DNA of 37,974 nucleotides from an uncultured Eubacteriales bacterium (GTDB lineage: Bacteria > Bacillota_I > Bacilli_A > RF39 > UBA660), in the NCBI GenBank assembly GCA_905211265.1, contig CAJMAC010000010.1, forward strand, positions 1 through 37,974, in the 5' to 3' direction. The notes beneath the pieces are model-generated. The model worked only from the letters and a program-made list of their open reading frames with translations. It searched no databases and had not been told where the DNA came from. Made by a program: the position numbers and the translations under genes. Below are positions 22,953 to 32,952 of this stretch, in pieces (positions within the stretch are counted from its first letter, which is position 1; the number at the start of each line of letters is the position of its first letter).

Positions 22953-24320
22953 ATGAATATAAAATACAATTCTAAATTAATTAAACCCGGTGATACCTTT
23001 ATTGCCTTAAATACCTTTAATGATGGACATAAATATATAAATGATGCAATAAAAAATGGTGCTACTAAAATAATCGCAGAACATGGTAGTTACGAAGTAG
23101 AAACATTAATAGTTAAAGATACCAAAGAATACTTAATAAATTATTTATATAATAATTATTATAATAAAATTAAAAAACTAAAACTAATCGGAGTTACAGG
23201 CACAAATGGTAAAACTACTACTTGTATGCTAATACATAATATGTTAAATAGTTTAGGAAAAAAATGCGCTTATATTGGTACAAATGGATTTTATATAGAT
23301 AAATTAATAAAAAAATTATCTAATACTACACCTGAAATAATAGACATTTATGACCTTTTACTCGAAGCTTTAGACAACAATTGTGAATATGTATGCCTTG
23401 AAGCAAGTTCACACGGATTAGTACAAAATAGATTAGCAAACTTAAAATTTGATTATGCAGTATTTACTAATTTAACACATGAACATCTAGGATATCATAA
23501 AACAATGGAAAATTATGCTAAAGCAAAACAAATATTATTTAAAATGTTAAGAAATAAAAAATATGCCTTAATAAATAATGATGACAAATATAAAGATTAT
23601 TTTATAAATAAAGAAAATAATAATATATTATACGGATTTAATGAAGGAGATTATTATATAAAAGAATATCATATGACTACAAATAACTCATATTTTACAC
23701 TAGTACATAATAATAGAAAATATAATTTTACAACAAAATTATTAGGAAAACATAATATATATAATTCATTAGTAAGTATAATTATATTACATAAAATAGG
23801 CTTTTCATTCAAAAAAATAAAAGAAGTTTTATCTAATGTTAATGGACCAATTGGAAGAATGGAAAATATAAAATATAAAGATAATACCATAATAATTGAC
23901 TATGCTCATACACCAGATGGTGTAAAATCAGTTTTAAAAACTGCAAAAGAATTAAAACCAAATAATATCATAACAGTAATTGGATGTGGTGGAGGAACAG
24001 GATCAGATAGAGAAAAAAGAAGTGAAATGGGTTCATTAGTTTTATCTTTATCAAATAAAGTAATATTTACAAATGATAATCCAAGAGATGAAGATCCAAA
24101 TCAAATAATTAGTGATTTATTAAAAAATAACAGCAACAATAATTATATAATTGAATTAGACAGAAAAAAAGCAATAAAAAAAGGAATAAAATTATTAAAT
24201 AATAATGATATCTTATTAATATTGGGCAAAGGACATGAAGACTATCAAATAATAGGAAATAATAAAACTCATTTTAATGATAAAGAAACAGTCTTAGAAC
24301 TACTTGGTGATTTAAAATGA
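22953..24320 (+). CDS. murE: UDP-MurNAc-tripeptide synthetase MurE, meso-DAP type
   Basis: 455 residues. It adds the third amino acid to the cytoplasmic peptidoglycan precursor. The ATP loop GVTGTNGKTTT is at 80-90. EASSHGLVQNRL, the Mur ligase core, and the C-terminal domain with GCGGGTGSDREKRSEMG are present. The substrate signature is DNPRDEDP. DNPR is associated with meso-diaminopimelate, whereas lysine enzymes differ at this motif. The gene ends in TGA inside ATGA, overlapping the next gene by four bases. Confidence 0.96.
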   Translation: MNIKYNSKLIKPGDTFIALNTFNDGHKYINDAIKNGATKIIAEHGSYEVETLIVKDTKEYLINYLYNNYYNKIKKLKLIGVTGTNGKTTTCMLIHNMLNSLGKKCAYIGTNGFYIDKLIKKLSNTTPEIIDIYDLLLEALDNNCEYVCLEASSHGLVQNRLANLKFDYAVFTNLTHEHLGYHKTMENYAKAKQILFKMLRNKKYALINNDDKYKDYFINKENNNILYGFNEGDYYIKEYHMTTNNSYFTLVHNNRKYNFTTKLLGKHNIYNSLVSIIILHKIGFSFKKIKEVLSNVNGPIGRMENIKYKDNTIIIDYAHTPDGVKSVLKTAKELKPNNIITVIGCGGGTGSDREKRSEMGSLVLSLSNKVIFTNDNPRDEDPNQIISDLLKNNSNNNYIIELDRKKAIKKGIKLLNNNDILLILGKGHEDYQIIGNNKTHFNDKETVLELLGDLK

Positions 24321-25465
24321 TTTTAGATTATAATGAAGTAAATAAAATATTAGATAGTTTTAATAACACAATAGTAAAAGAAAATGAACCATTAAATTAT
24401 ACAGAAAATGCTAAATTACCAATAAGATATTTTACACTAGGTAATGGAAATAAACACATTGTCGTAACAGCAGCGTGGCATTCAAATGAAATAATTACAA
24501 CTTCTTTTGTAATTGAATTAATGCAATACTTAGTAAATAATAATTATCAATTTAATAATTTAAAAATTCACTTTATACCAATATTAAACCCCGAAGGATA
24601 TCTAATAAATACTTCTGCTATTAAAAGAAAACTACCTAGTAAAAATATAACAAAGTATTGTTATGAGTATTATAAGAATTTTAAATATGATGCATTAAAT
24701 CCAAATAATCAAGTTAAGTTACATCAATTAATGTTTGAAGATATAGACTATACTTGTATAAGTAGTAACTATAATATTTTAAGAGACAAAGTACAATACA
24801 TATTATCTAATCATCCAAAAGGTTCAATAATAGATTGGGCAAGTAATGGAAATGGAATAGACTTAAATTCTAACACAGTAAATAAATTAGTATCACAAAA
24901 TGAATATAATAAACAAGCAACCTATAATAATATTAGATTAGATATACCTTCTCCAATTGGATACCCTGGTAATAATAAAGATATTAACTTTACTCAAGAA
25001 ATAGAAATACTATCATTAAAAAACTTATTAGAAAGTCTAAAAGATAACATATATGGATATTTTAATTATCATAGTATCGGAGGAATAATATATAATAGAC
25101 CAGAATCTAATGACAATTTTTCTACACTATACAATTATTTATTAAGTAAATATTATCAAACATATACAAATTATAAAGTAATAAGAAATAAATCTAATAT
25201 AATAACTTCAGTAAATGATACATTAAGAATAAAATATTTAGGAAACTTACTTATTGAATTATCTCCAATGATGGGAAATCCTATCGGAGTATATGGTGAT
25301 ATAAACAATTATAACAATACAATTAATTCAAATATTAAAAGTTTTATATATACATTATCTAGTATAGATGAAATATTAAGTACAACAAATAACTTATTAA
25401 ATAATGATATTGAAAAGTCACTAGATATTATTGATAGTAAAAAATTAATACTTAAAAATATTTAA
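24317..25465 (+). CDS. M14-family zinc carboxypeptidase-like protein, probably acting on peptidoglycan peptides
   Basis: 382 residues with no signal peptide, so probably cytoplasmic. The zinc ligands are WHSNE (H55, E58) and H252 in FNYHSIGG. NPEGY at 91-95 and IDLNSN at 181-186 are typical M14 elements, and the catalytic glutamate is E314 in LLIELSPMMGNP. The segment between NPEGY and IDLNSN is long. Overlap with murE by four bases indicates co-translation. By analogy with cytoplasmic MpaA, which cuts the gamma-D-Glu-mDAP bond of murein tripeptide, a role in recycling or editing mDAP-containing peptides is a reasonable inference but not shown. Other substrates remain possible. Confidence 0.75.
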   Translation: MILDYNEVNKILDSFNNTIVKENEPLNYTENAKLPIRYFTLGNGNKHIVVTAAWHSNEIITTSFVIELMQYLVNNNYQFNNLKIHFIPILNPEGYLINTSAIKRKLPSKNITKYCYEYYKNFKYDALNPNNQVKLHQLMFEDIDYTCISSNYNILRDKVQYILSNHPKGSIIDWASNGNGIDLNSNTVNKLVSQNEYNKQATYNNIRLDIPSPIGYPGNNKDINFTQEIEILSLKNLLESLKDNIYGYFNYHSIGGIIYNRPESNDNFSTLYNYLLSKYYQTYTNYKVIRNKSNIITSVNDTLRIKYLGNLLIELSPMMGNPIGVYGDINNYNNTINSNIKSFIYTLSSIDEILSTTNNLLNNDIEKSLDIIDSKKLILKNI

Positions 25466-25480
25466 TTTAAGTATTTTTTT
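25447..25480 (+). terminator. Terminator of murE-M14 operon
   Basis: Ten-pair stem AATACTTAAA/TTTAAGTATT (25447-25456 and 25466-25475) with seven or more Ts after it. It overlaps the stop codon of the M14 gene. Confidence 0.85.
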
Positions 25481-25486
25481 ATATAC

Positions 25487-25511
25487 AAAAAAGAAAGACA
25501 TAAATCTTTCT
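25487..25511 (-). terminator. Terminator of mfd
   Basis: AGAAAGA/TCTTTCT seven-pair stem (25492-25498 and 25505-25511) with a T run on the minus strand. It lies back to back with the murE-M14 terminator. Confidence 0.75.
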
Positions 25512-28500
25512 ATAAATTATTATCACTAATTATCCTATTAAATAAATCTATCAAATAAAATACATTATGTTTATCTAAATTAACCAAACTTAAAATAATA
25601 TGTATCATACCATCAACTTGTTTTAATTTAAAGTTTTTAGATATTTCATAAGCGGTATAAAATAACTTTTCACCATCTATTTTATTACTTATTTCCTTAG
25701 ATATTTCCAATTCTATAAATGTATTAGTTTGTTTAATAGTCTTAACTTCTAACTTATTACCTAATTTCTCTAACCATTCCTCATACATATATAGTTCCAT
25801 TTCTTTACTAATCTTACCAAATCTATCCTCAAGTTCTTCCTTAACACTAAGTAATTTATCAATTCCATCAATTTCATTAATTTTCTTATGTATTTCAATT
25901 TTAAGATCATCTTCACTTACATAATCATTACTAATATGAGTATCTACTTCAATAATTGGCTTAACGGAATCGCTTTCTTTTGTTTCAACATAAGTACCTT
26001 TTAATTTATCTACTGCTTCCTTTAACATCTTTAAATATAAATCAATACCAATTGAATCAATATATCCAGATTGTTCACTACCTAAAATATCACCTGCACC
26101 ACGAATAGATAAATCTCTCATAGCAATCTTAAATCCACTACCAAGTTCAGTAAATTCCTTAATTGTAGATAATCTTTTTACCGCTAAATCATTTAATTCT
26201 TTTCTATTATCATACATTAAATATGCATATCCAACCTTATCACTTCTACCAATTCTACCTCTAATTTGGTATAATTGTGATAATCCAAATCTATCAGCAT
26301 CAAATATAATCAAAGTATTAACATTAGAAATATCTATACCAGTTTCAATAATCGTAGTACATAAAAGAACATCAAACTCATGATTAATAAAATCTAGCAT
26401 AACATCTTCAAGTTCCGTCTTAGACATTTGACCATGAGCAATTCTAATTCTAGATTCAGGAACTAGTTTATTAATGTCTCTTAATTTATTTTCAATTGTC
26501 TCAACTCTATTATATAAAACAAATACTTGACCATTTCTAGATAATTCCTTATATATTGCATCCTTAACAACATTGTCATTTTCTGGTAAAACATAAGTTT
26601 GAATAGGTAATCTTTCTTCTGGAGGTGTTTCAATTAAACTTAAACTCCTAATACCAGACATACTCATTTGTAATGTTCTAGGTATTGGTGTTGCAGATAA
26701 TGTAAGAACATCAATATTAGATTTATATTTCTTTATTTTTTCTTTATGAGTTACCCCAAATCTTTGTTCCTCATCTATTACAAGTAATCCTAAATTCTTA
26801 AATTTAATCGCGTCATTTAATATTTTATGAGTACCAAATAAAATATCAATCTTACCATTATTAACATCTTCAATTATCTTTTTTTGTTTCTCATAAGGAA
26901 CAAATCTATTTAATAAAGCAATATTAACAGGAAAAGTTTTAAACCTATTTAAAGCACTCTTATATTGTTGATTAGATAAAATAGTCGTAGGACATAAATA
27001 TGCAACCTGTTTACCATCATTAACAGCCTTAAACATTGCTCTAAATGCTACCTCAGTTTTACCATAACCAACATCACCACATAAAAGCATATCCATTGGT
27101 TTACTTAATTCCATTTCACGCTTAATTGAATTAATTGCTTTTAATTGATCAGCAGTTTCAGTATATTCAAATTCACTATCAAATAAAACTTGATTTTCAT
27201 CATCCTCGCTAAAAGCAAATCCCTTCATCATTTCACGCTCTGCACTTACCTTAATTAAATCTCCTGCTATATCATTAAGTTTATCTCTAACCTTATTTTT
27301 TCTCTTAGTCCATTCATCAGTATTAAGCTTATTTAACTTCATATTACTTGCTTCTTTACCAACAAACTTACTAATTCTATCTATCTTTTCAACAGGAACA
27401 TATAAAACATCCCCATCAGCATATATAAGTTTAATATAATCTTTCTTTAATCCATTTTTAGTTAAAGTAACAATTTCATCATATATACCTATACCATGCA
27501 TTTCATGAACAATATAGTCACCCTTATTAATATTTGATACACTAGATAATCTACTAGAAAGTTTAAATTTACTCTTATAATTATTCTTTTTAGTAGTCTT
27601 AAATATATCATTATTAGATATTACAACATATTTATCAAAAATATAACCATTACCAATACTATAATTAACTAAATTAATTTTATTATCTATTATCTCATTA
27701 ATATTAGTTAAAACTAAATTATCAATATCAAAATAATTAACTATATTTTTTGCAGTACTCTTATTTTCAATACATAAGATAACAGTCTTTTTCTTTACTA
27801 AATACTTTCCTAACTCTTTCTTAAATAATTCTAAATTACCCTCAAAATTTTCAATATTATATGAAACATAATCTTCTTTTCCATTAACTTTAACATCATT
27901 TAAAATATTATCTAATACCATTAAATATATTTCATTATTAAGTTTAATATCTCTAATATCAAACATATAATCAGTATTAATACTACTTTTATTATTATTA
28001 TCATAATCCATTATAGTTTCCATAAGTAATTTATAACTAACCATAATCTGATTATAATCATACCAAAAACAAATAAAATCTCCCATATATTCACTTATAT
28101 TACTAATATTCTTAGAATAATACTTCAAATACTTTTGTTTTCTAATAACTTCTTCACTACTATCATTATCAATTAAAAATTCACTATATGGATATATTTC
28201 AATACTATCAACATCCTTAATAGTAAGTTGTGTATCAATATCAAATAATTTAATTGAATCAATAGTATCTCCCCATAACTCAATCCTAACAGGATTATCC
28301 ATACCAATAGGAAATACATCAATAACATAACCCCTTATACCAAACTTACCAGTTTCCGTAACAATAGTTTCTTTTTCATATCCCAATTCATATAAATCAT
28401 TTAATAATTTTTCCCTATTAATATCATTATCCTTTTTTAAAGAAATAATTTTCTTTTTCCATACTTCCTTACTAGGTAAATATCTAAGTATACCCATTAA

Positions 28501-28821
28501 ATTAGTAATAACAATATATTTATCATCATATATTAATTTATTAATAGTATTAATTCTTTCACTTTTAAATTCAGGACTAATAGCAATAGCCTCACTAGTA
28601 ATAAAATCATCCATAGGAAAAAATAATACCTTATCAGTATAATTAGATAATCTATTTAATAAATCATTTCCTTCATAAACAGAGTTAACAATAATAAGTA
28701 TACCCTTATTTTTCTTAATAAAAGTATCATAAATATATAAAGCATTAAGTTCCTTAGTTAAACCACTTACACTATAATTATATTCATCTCTAATATTAAA
28801 CATATTATCAAATATATTCAT
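25510..28821 (-). CDS. mfd: Transcription-repair coupling factor Mfd
   Basis: 1103 residues from the ATG at 28821, with GGAGGG six bases upstream. The 11-codon upstream extension is rejected. The order is a UvrB-like N-terminal region (RGYVIDVFPIGMDNPVRIELWGDTIDSI), the CarD-like RNA-polymerase interaction domain (KGDYIVHEMHGIGIYDEI), then the superfamily 2 translocase with Walker A GDVGYGKTEVAFRA, the DEEQ box in VIDEEQRFGV, and motif VI (QIRGRIGRS), and the C-terminal TRCF domain. Mfd removes stalled RNA polymerase and recruits UvrA for repair of the template strand. It follows pth by a few bases, as in Bacillus. Confidence 0.98.
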   Translation of the reverse strand: MNIFDNMFNIRDEYNYSVSGLTKELNALYIYDTFIKKNKGILIIVNSVYEGNDLLNRLSNYTDKVLFFPMDDFITSEAIAISPEFKSERINTINKLIYDDKYIVITNLMGILRYLPSKEVWKKKIISLKKDNDINREKLLNDLYELGYEKETIVTETGKFGIRGYVIDVFPIGMDNPVRIELWGDTIDSIKLFDIDTQLTIKDVDSIEIYPYSEFLIDNDSSEEVIRKQKYLKYYSKNISNISEYMGDFICFWYDYNQIMVSYKLLMETIMDYDNNNKSSINTDYMFDIRDIKLNNEIYLMVLDNILNDVKVNGKEDYVSYNIENFEGNLELFKKELGKYLVKKKTVILCIENKSTAKNIVNYFDIDNLVLTNINEIIDNKINLVNYSIGNGYIFDKYVVISNNDIFKTTKKNNYKSKFKLSSRLSSVSNINKGDYIVHEMHGIGIYDEIVTLTKNGLKKDYIKLIYADGDVLYVPVEKIDRISKFVGKEASNMKLNKLNTDEWTKRKNKVRDKLNDIAGDLIKVSAEREMMKGFAFSEDDENQVLFDSEFEYTETADQLKAINSIKREMELSKPMDMLLCGDVGYGKTEVAFRAMFKAVNDGKQVAYLCPTTILSNQQYKSALNRFKTFPVNIALLNRFVPYEKQKKIIEDVNNGKIDILFGTHKILNDAIKFKNLGLLVIDEEQRFGVTHKEKIKKYKSNIDVLTLSATPIPRTLQMSMSGIRSLSLIETPPEERLPIQTYVLPENDNVVKDAIYKELSRNGQVFVLYNRVETIENKLRDINKLVPESRIRIAHGQMSKTELEDVMLDFINHEFDVLLCTTIIETGIDISNVNTLIIFDADRFGLSQLYQIRGRIGRSDKVGYAYLMYDNRKELNDLAVKRLSTIKEFTELGSGFKIAMRDLSIRGAGDILGSEQSGYIDSIGIDLYLKMLKEAVDKLKGTYVETKESDSVKPIIEVDTHISNDYVSEDDLKIEIHKKINEIDGIDKLLSVKEELEDRFGKISKEMELYMYEEWLEKLGNKLEVKTIKQTNTFIELEISKEISNKIDGEKLFYTAYEISKNFKLKQVDGMIHIILSLVNLDKHNVFYLIDLFNRIISDNNL

Positions 28822-28862
28822 ATATATCCCTCCATAAACACTAAAAGAGTACATTAGATGTA

Positions 28863-29417
28863 CTATTTATTATTATATTTACACATTAATTCATTTTTAT
28901 TCAATTTAACAAAATCACTTAATAAATCTCTTAACTTATAATATGAATTATTAAGAATTTCTAACTCTTCCTTATTAAAATTACCTAATACATAATCTTT
29001 TGTATCTAATAATTTATCATTTGATATACCAATTTTTAATCTTAAATACTCCTTAGAATTAAGATTCTTTTCAATATTTTTTATACCATTATGTCCTCCA
29101 CTTGAACTATTAAATACAAACTTTATCTTACCTAAATTCATATCTAAATCATCTTGAATAATAAGAATATTATTAAGATTAATTTTATAAAAAGAAACAT
29201 ATTTTCTAACAGCTTCACCAGATAAATTCATATATGTTAAAGGCTTAATTAACATAACCTTTTCACCATCAATATTTATTTCTTTATATAAAGCATTAAA
29301 CTTTTCATTAACAAATTCTTCATTATCACATAAATAATCAAGTAAACTATAACCAATATTATGTCTAGTATTAACATATTCCTTACCGGGATTGCCTAAA
29401 CCTACTACTAACTTCAT
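28863..29417 (-). CDS. pth: Peptidyl-tRNA hydrolase
   Basis: 184 residues. It frees tRNA from peptidyl-tRNA that falls off ribosomes. The catalytic histidine is H19 in NTRHNIGYSLLDYL. The family start VVGLGNPGKEY, KPLTYMNLSGEAV, the QDDLDMNLGKIKF aspartate and SSGGHNGIKNIE are all in place. It starts three bases after the rsmI stop, using the GGAGG made by the last rsmI codons. It is part of a long minus-strand operon. Confidence 0.98.
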   Translation of the reverse strand: MKLVVGLGNPGKEYVNTRHNIGYSLLDYLCDNEEFVNEKFNALYKEINIDGEKVMLIKPLTYMNLSGEAVRKYVSFYKINLNNILIIQDDLDMNLGKIKFVFNSSSGGHNGIKNIEKNLNSKEYLRLKIGISNDKLLDTKDYVLGNFNKEELEILNNSYYKLRDLLSDFVKLNKNELMCKYNNK

Positions 29418-29420
29418 AAC

Positions 29421-30260
29421 TTACCTCCGATGATATTCTCTATATATTTCATTCTTAGGAATATTTCTTTCCATAGCAACTCTTTTAATCGCATCCATTA
29501 CTTCCATACCGTTTTCAATATATAATTTAACATTATCTATAACAGAAAGTTTATTATTGTTACTATTATCTTCCTTATATGGAGATACTACAATAACAAA
29601 TTCTCCTTTAATATTATCTAATGTAGGAAGTAAATCACTTATATTTCCTCTATAAATACTTTCAAATTTCTTAGATATTTCTCTTGATAAACTAACTTGT
29701 CTATCTCCAAATATTTCTAATATTTCTTCCATAGTTTTCTTAATTCTATGTGGAGCCTCATAAAAAATAATTGTGTATTTACAAAATTTTAAACTTTCTA
29801 ATTCCGCTTTTCTCTTACTATCTTTACTATTCAAAAAACCATAAAACATAAATGGTGAAGGTTCAATACCCGAAGTAATTAATGCAGGAACAAAAGCATT
29901 CGCACCAGGTAATCCCACTACATTATAACCATTATCAGTAACATATTTTACTGTTTTATATCCAGGATCACTTATAATTGGAGTACCTCTATCAGTTACA
30001 ATTGCAACAGATTTACCATTTTTTAAGTATTCTAATACCTTTTCTTTTTCAATATCTTCATTATGGTCATGTAATGCAATTAATTTCTTTTTTATATCAA
30101 AATGATTAAGTAATTGCAAAGTAACCCTAGTATCTTCAGAAAAAATAACTTCTACAGTATTTAATATATTAATAGATCTATATGTCATATCATCTAAGTT
30201 ACCAATTGGCGTAGGAACCAAATATAATGTTGGACTATCATCATAACTAATTTGCCACAT
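29421..30260 (-). CDS. rsmI: 16S rRNA 2'-O-ribose C1402 methyltransferase RsmI
   Basis: 279 residues of the tetrapyrrole-methylase fold. The N-terminal TLYLVPTPIGNLDDMTYRS, SEDTRVTLQLLNHF, LVTDRGTPIISDPGYK-type loop and LPGANAFVPALITSG are diagnostic. The enzyme O-methylates C1402 of 16S rRNA in the decoding centre. A start at ATG 30260 (MWQISYDDSPTLYL) agrees with the family. The gene lies between trmN6 and pth. yazA, usually next to it, is absent. Confidence 0.97.
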   Translation of the reverse strand: MWQISYDDSPTLYLVPTPIGNLDDMTYRSINILNTVEVIFSEDTRVTLQLLNHFDIKKKLIALHDHNEDIEKEKVLEYLKNGKSVAIVTDRGTPIISDPGYKTVKYVTDNGYNVVGLPGANAFVPALITSGIEPSPFMFYGFLNSKDSKRKAELESLKFCKYTIIFYEAPHRIKKTMEEILEIFGDRQVSLSREISKKFESIYRGNISDLLPTLDNIKGEFVIVVSPYKEDNSNNNKLSVIDNVKLYIENGMEVMDAIKRVAMERNIPKNEIYREYHRR

Positions 30261-30266
30261 ACCTTA

Positions 30267-30989
30267 TCACTCCTCAAAACACCTTCTTATTTCATCAGTA
30301 TAACTACCATCAATATTATGTACAAATAAAGGAGATTCAATAACCATACCTTTATTTCCATTTTTAACACCTTCAATTAATAAAGTATTTGCATCCTTTC
30401 CAACCTTTGGATAACAAAATCTTATTCTCTTAGGTTCTAAATTATATTTCTTAAATAAATCAAATATTTCTATTAATCTATCAGGCCTATGTACCATAAC
30501 AAATTTCTTACCATTTTTAAGTAAATAACTTGCATTTATAATAATATCTTCTAATGAAATAGCAACCTCATGTCTAGCAATATTTTTAATCTTATTATCA
30601 TTTTGTAATTCAATATTTTTAGTTTCAAAATATGGTGGATTACAAGTAATAATATCAAAACTATCAGACTCATATATTTCACTTATATTTTTAATATCAT
30701 AATTAATAATTTCTATCTTATCAGATAAATTATTACAATTAATAGACTTAACTGCCAAATCATATACCTCTTTTTGTAATTCCACTCCAATTATCTTATT
30801 TTTAGTTTTATAACTAAGTAACATAGGAACTGGAGCATTACCAGTACAAAAATCTATTATATTTTTATCTCTTAAATTTATTTTAGTAAAGTTTGCTAAT
30901 AAAACCGAATCAATTGAAAAAGTAAACCATTCATCATTTTGATAAATATACATATCCTTATAATTTAATAATCTATTCTTTACTTCCAT
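30267..30989 (-). CDS. tRNA1(Val) (adenine-37-N6)-methyltransferase-like (TrmN6/YabB)
   Basis: 240 residues of a class I SAM-dependent methyltransferase. The SAM-binding region is IIDFCTGNAPVPMLLSYKT followed by IGVELQKEVYDLA. The N6-adenine catalytic motif is NPPY in FDIITCNPPYFET. A nucleic-acid-binding C-terminus follows (FVMVHRPDRLIEI and FCYPKVGKDANTLLIEG). The match to YabB and the place after ricT support a tRNA-modifying role. The exact target is inferred from the family. It overlaps ricT by 17 bases, and the usual yabA between them is missing. Confidence 0.9.
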   Translation of the reverse strand: MEVKNRLLNYKDMYIYQNDEWFTFSIDSVLLANFTKINLRDKNIIDFCTGNAPVPMLLSYKTKNKIIGVELQKEVYDLAVKSINCNNLSDKIEIINYDIKNISEIYESDSFDIITCNPPYFETKNIELQNDNKIKNIARHEVAISLEDIIINASYLLKNGKKFVMVHRPDRLIEIFDLFKKYNLEPKRIRFCYPKVGKDANTLLIEGVKNGNKGMVIESPLFVHNIDGSYTDEIRRCFEE

Positions 30990-31770
30990 TATTTTCTTCT
31001 TCTTTATTTAATTTTATTTCAATAATACCATTATCATCAGTTAAAACTTTATAACTCTTTTCAAAAATATCTACTGCTACAACTCTACCTTCAACATCCT
31101 TAGTCTTAATTCTCTTACCAAGTTCAGGTAAACCTTTCTTATATTCAGTATAATTTTCATCTTCATACTTTAAACAACATAAAAGTCTACCACAAGTACC
31201 ATTAATCTTCTGAGGATTTAAAGCTAAATTTTGATTCTTAGCCATATTAATAGAAACACTATCAAATTCATTTAAAAATGAACAACAACACATCTTTCTA
31301 CCACAAGGACCAAATCCTCCAACTTCTTTTGCTTTATCCCTAATACCAACTTGTCTAAGTTCAATACGAGTTTTAAAAGTAGCTCCTAACTCCTTAGCAA
31401 GTTGTCTAAAATCAATTCTCTCATCTGCAATAAATCTAAAAATAAGTTGACTACGATCAAAAGTATAAGTTGCATCCAAAATAGTCATTTTTAAGCCTTC
31501 TTTTAAAGCTAATTCACGACATTTTTCAATTGCATACTTAGTATCTTTTAAATTATTTAAATGTTGCAAATAATCTCTTTTATTACTCTTTCTAATTATC
31601 TTTTTCAAATCATCACGATTACTATTTTCTTCAACAGACACAACTTTACCAAATTGAAGTCCTTTATCAGTTTCAACAATAACAGTTATATTTTCTTTTA
31701 AATTCAAATTATTATCATCAAATAAATATTTTTTACCATTATCAGTAAACTTAACTCCTACTACTGCCAT
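30973..31770 (-). CDS. ricT: PSP1-domain protein RicT (YaaT)
   Basis: 265 residues. RicT is one of three Ric proteins that in Bacillus bind iron-sulfur clusters, assist RNase Y in mRNA cleavage and promote sporulation phosphorelay output. The PSP1 region is clear (KEVGGFGPCGRKMCCCSFL), with the cysteine-rich cluster continued by INGTCGRLLCCLKYED. Several cysteines could hold Fe-S clusters. GGAGG at the end of holB serves as its ribosome site. It lies between holB and trmN6. Confidence 0.96.
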   Translation of the reverse strand: MAVVGVKFTDNGKKYLFDDNNLNLKENITVIVETDKGLQFGKVVSVEENSNRDDLKKIIRKSNKRDYLQHLNNLKDTKYAIEKCRELALKEGLKMTILDATYTFDRSQLIFRFIADERIDFRQLAKELGATFKTRIELRQVGIRDKAKEVGGFGPCGRKMCCCSFLNEFDSVSINMAKNQNLALNPQKINGTCGRLLCCLKYEDENYTEYKKGLPELGKRIKTKDVEGRVVAVDIFEKSYKVLTDDNGIIEIKLNKEEENNGSKE

Positions 31771-31771
31771 A

Positions 31772-32710
31772 TTATCCTCCTAACTTTATAATCATATAAT
31801 CAATTAATAAATTAGTATTTAAATTATTACCAATTAATTTTTTCATTTCAATAAGTAATTCCATTTTATACATAATTTTATTTATATCATTACTACTTAC
31901 TTTTTTAATCAAATCTAATTTATCAACAAACACAATAACATTACCACTAATTTTATATTTAAATACATCATAATAAAAATTAATCATAATATCCATTGCA
32001 TTAATATTACTTTGTCTATCCTTAAATTTATCATGCCATAACTTCTTAACATAAACTAAAGTATCAACACCATTATCTTCATAATAAGAAATAAAATTAA
32101 GTACATCTTCCATAAATTCCTTATTACTATCTAATGACAAAAACTTTTCTCTATCATTACTATTATTAGTAAGAATATAAGAAATATTTTCGAAACTAGT
32201 ATCACATATTTTATTATTACTTTTATTTAAACTAATAACCTGACATCGTGATATAATAGTTTTAAGTACCTTATTTATATTATTAGTTACAAGAATGGCA
32301 ATAATATTATCAATTGGTTCTTCCAAAAATTTAAGTATAGAATTTGATGCTTGAAGGTTCATCTTCTCACATTCATTTATTATATACACTTTTTTATTAT
32401 TTTCAATAGAAACTTTACTAAATTCATCTTGTAAATCTAATAATTGTTCTTTTTTTATTTGCAAACCATCTGGATTTATTACTTTAACATCTAAATAATT
32501 ACCATCATCAATTCTCTTACAAATACTACAATTATCACATTTTTTATCATTTGGACAAATTAACTCTTTAACAAAAGAATAAACTATATCCAAAGAATTA
32601 GGATTATTATTAGTTTCAAATAAATAAGCATGAGATATCTTATCTTTTTTTATAGAATTTTCTAATAAATTATATAAAATAGGTTGCTCATCTTTATATT
32701 TATCAAGCAT
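31772..32710 (-). CDS. holB: DNA polymerase III delta-prime subunit
   Basis: 312 residues. The N-terminal AAA-like fold starts SHAYLFETNN where DnaX has a P-loop, and the P-loop itself is degenerate, as usual for delta-prime. A zinc module CPNDKKCDNCSICKRI, KVYIINECEKMNLQASNSILKFLEEP and the arginine-finger motif TIISRCQVISL follow. It is a rigid stator of the clamp loader that opens the sliding clamp together with delta and DnaX. It ends in the ribosome site of ricT. The tmk gene that often precedes holB is absent. Confidence 0.94.
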   Translation of the reverse strand: MLDKYKDEQPILYNLLENSIKKDKISHAYLFETNNNPNSLDIVYSFVKELICPNDKKCDNCSICKRIDDGNYLDVKVINPDGLQIKKEQLLDLQDEFSKVSIENNKKVYIINECEKMNLQASNSILKFLEEPIDNIIAILVTNNINKVLKTIISRCQVISLNKSNNKICDTSFENISYILTNNSNDREKFLSLDSNKEFMEDVLNFISYYEDNGVDTLVYVKKLWHDKFKDRQSNINAMDIMINFYYDVFKYKISGNVIVFVDKLDLIKKVSSNDINKIMYKMELLIEMKKLIGNNLNTNLLIDYMIIKLGG

Positions 32711-32722
32711 AATAATCCCTCC

Positions 32723-32911
32723 CTAATAAAAGAATATAAGTTTAACAATAACTAGTACCATTAACATAGGAATACCAAAAATAGATACAGAAATTATAGT
32801 AAAATAATTCATTGGTATAATTAAATTAAGTGGTACCATAAAATAATTAAATCCATATATCATAAAAAAAGCCATAACTACTTTTTTTATTACCTTTTTT
32901 ATTCTATTCAT
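32723..32911 (-). CDS. bofA: BofA-family inhibitor of pro-sigma-K processing
   Basis: 62 residues, shorter than Bacillus BofA (about 87). Two hydrophobic segments are visible, at about 11-31 and 38-60, with the family pattern IPMNYFTIISVSIFGIPMLMVLVIVKL. BofA holds the SpoIVFB protease inactive in the outer forespore membrane until a forespore signal arrives. The recR-bofA proximity is the same as in Bacillus. It implies a sigma-K checkpoint in this organism. Confidence 0.88.
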   Translation of the reverse strand: MNRIKKVIKKVVMAFFMIYGFNYFMVPLNLIIPMNYFTIISVSIFGIPMLMVLVIVKLIFFY

Positions 32912-32952
32912 AAATAATATCCCCCTAATATTTTATTATTAGTTTCTATTAA

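Noticed and set aside
13054..24320. Use of UGA as tryptophan (Mollicutes code 4)
   Set aside because: yabP and murE end in TGA exactly at gene overlaps, and tryptophan is written TGG, so the standard code fits.
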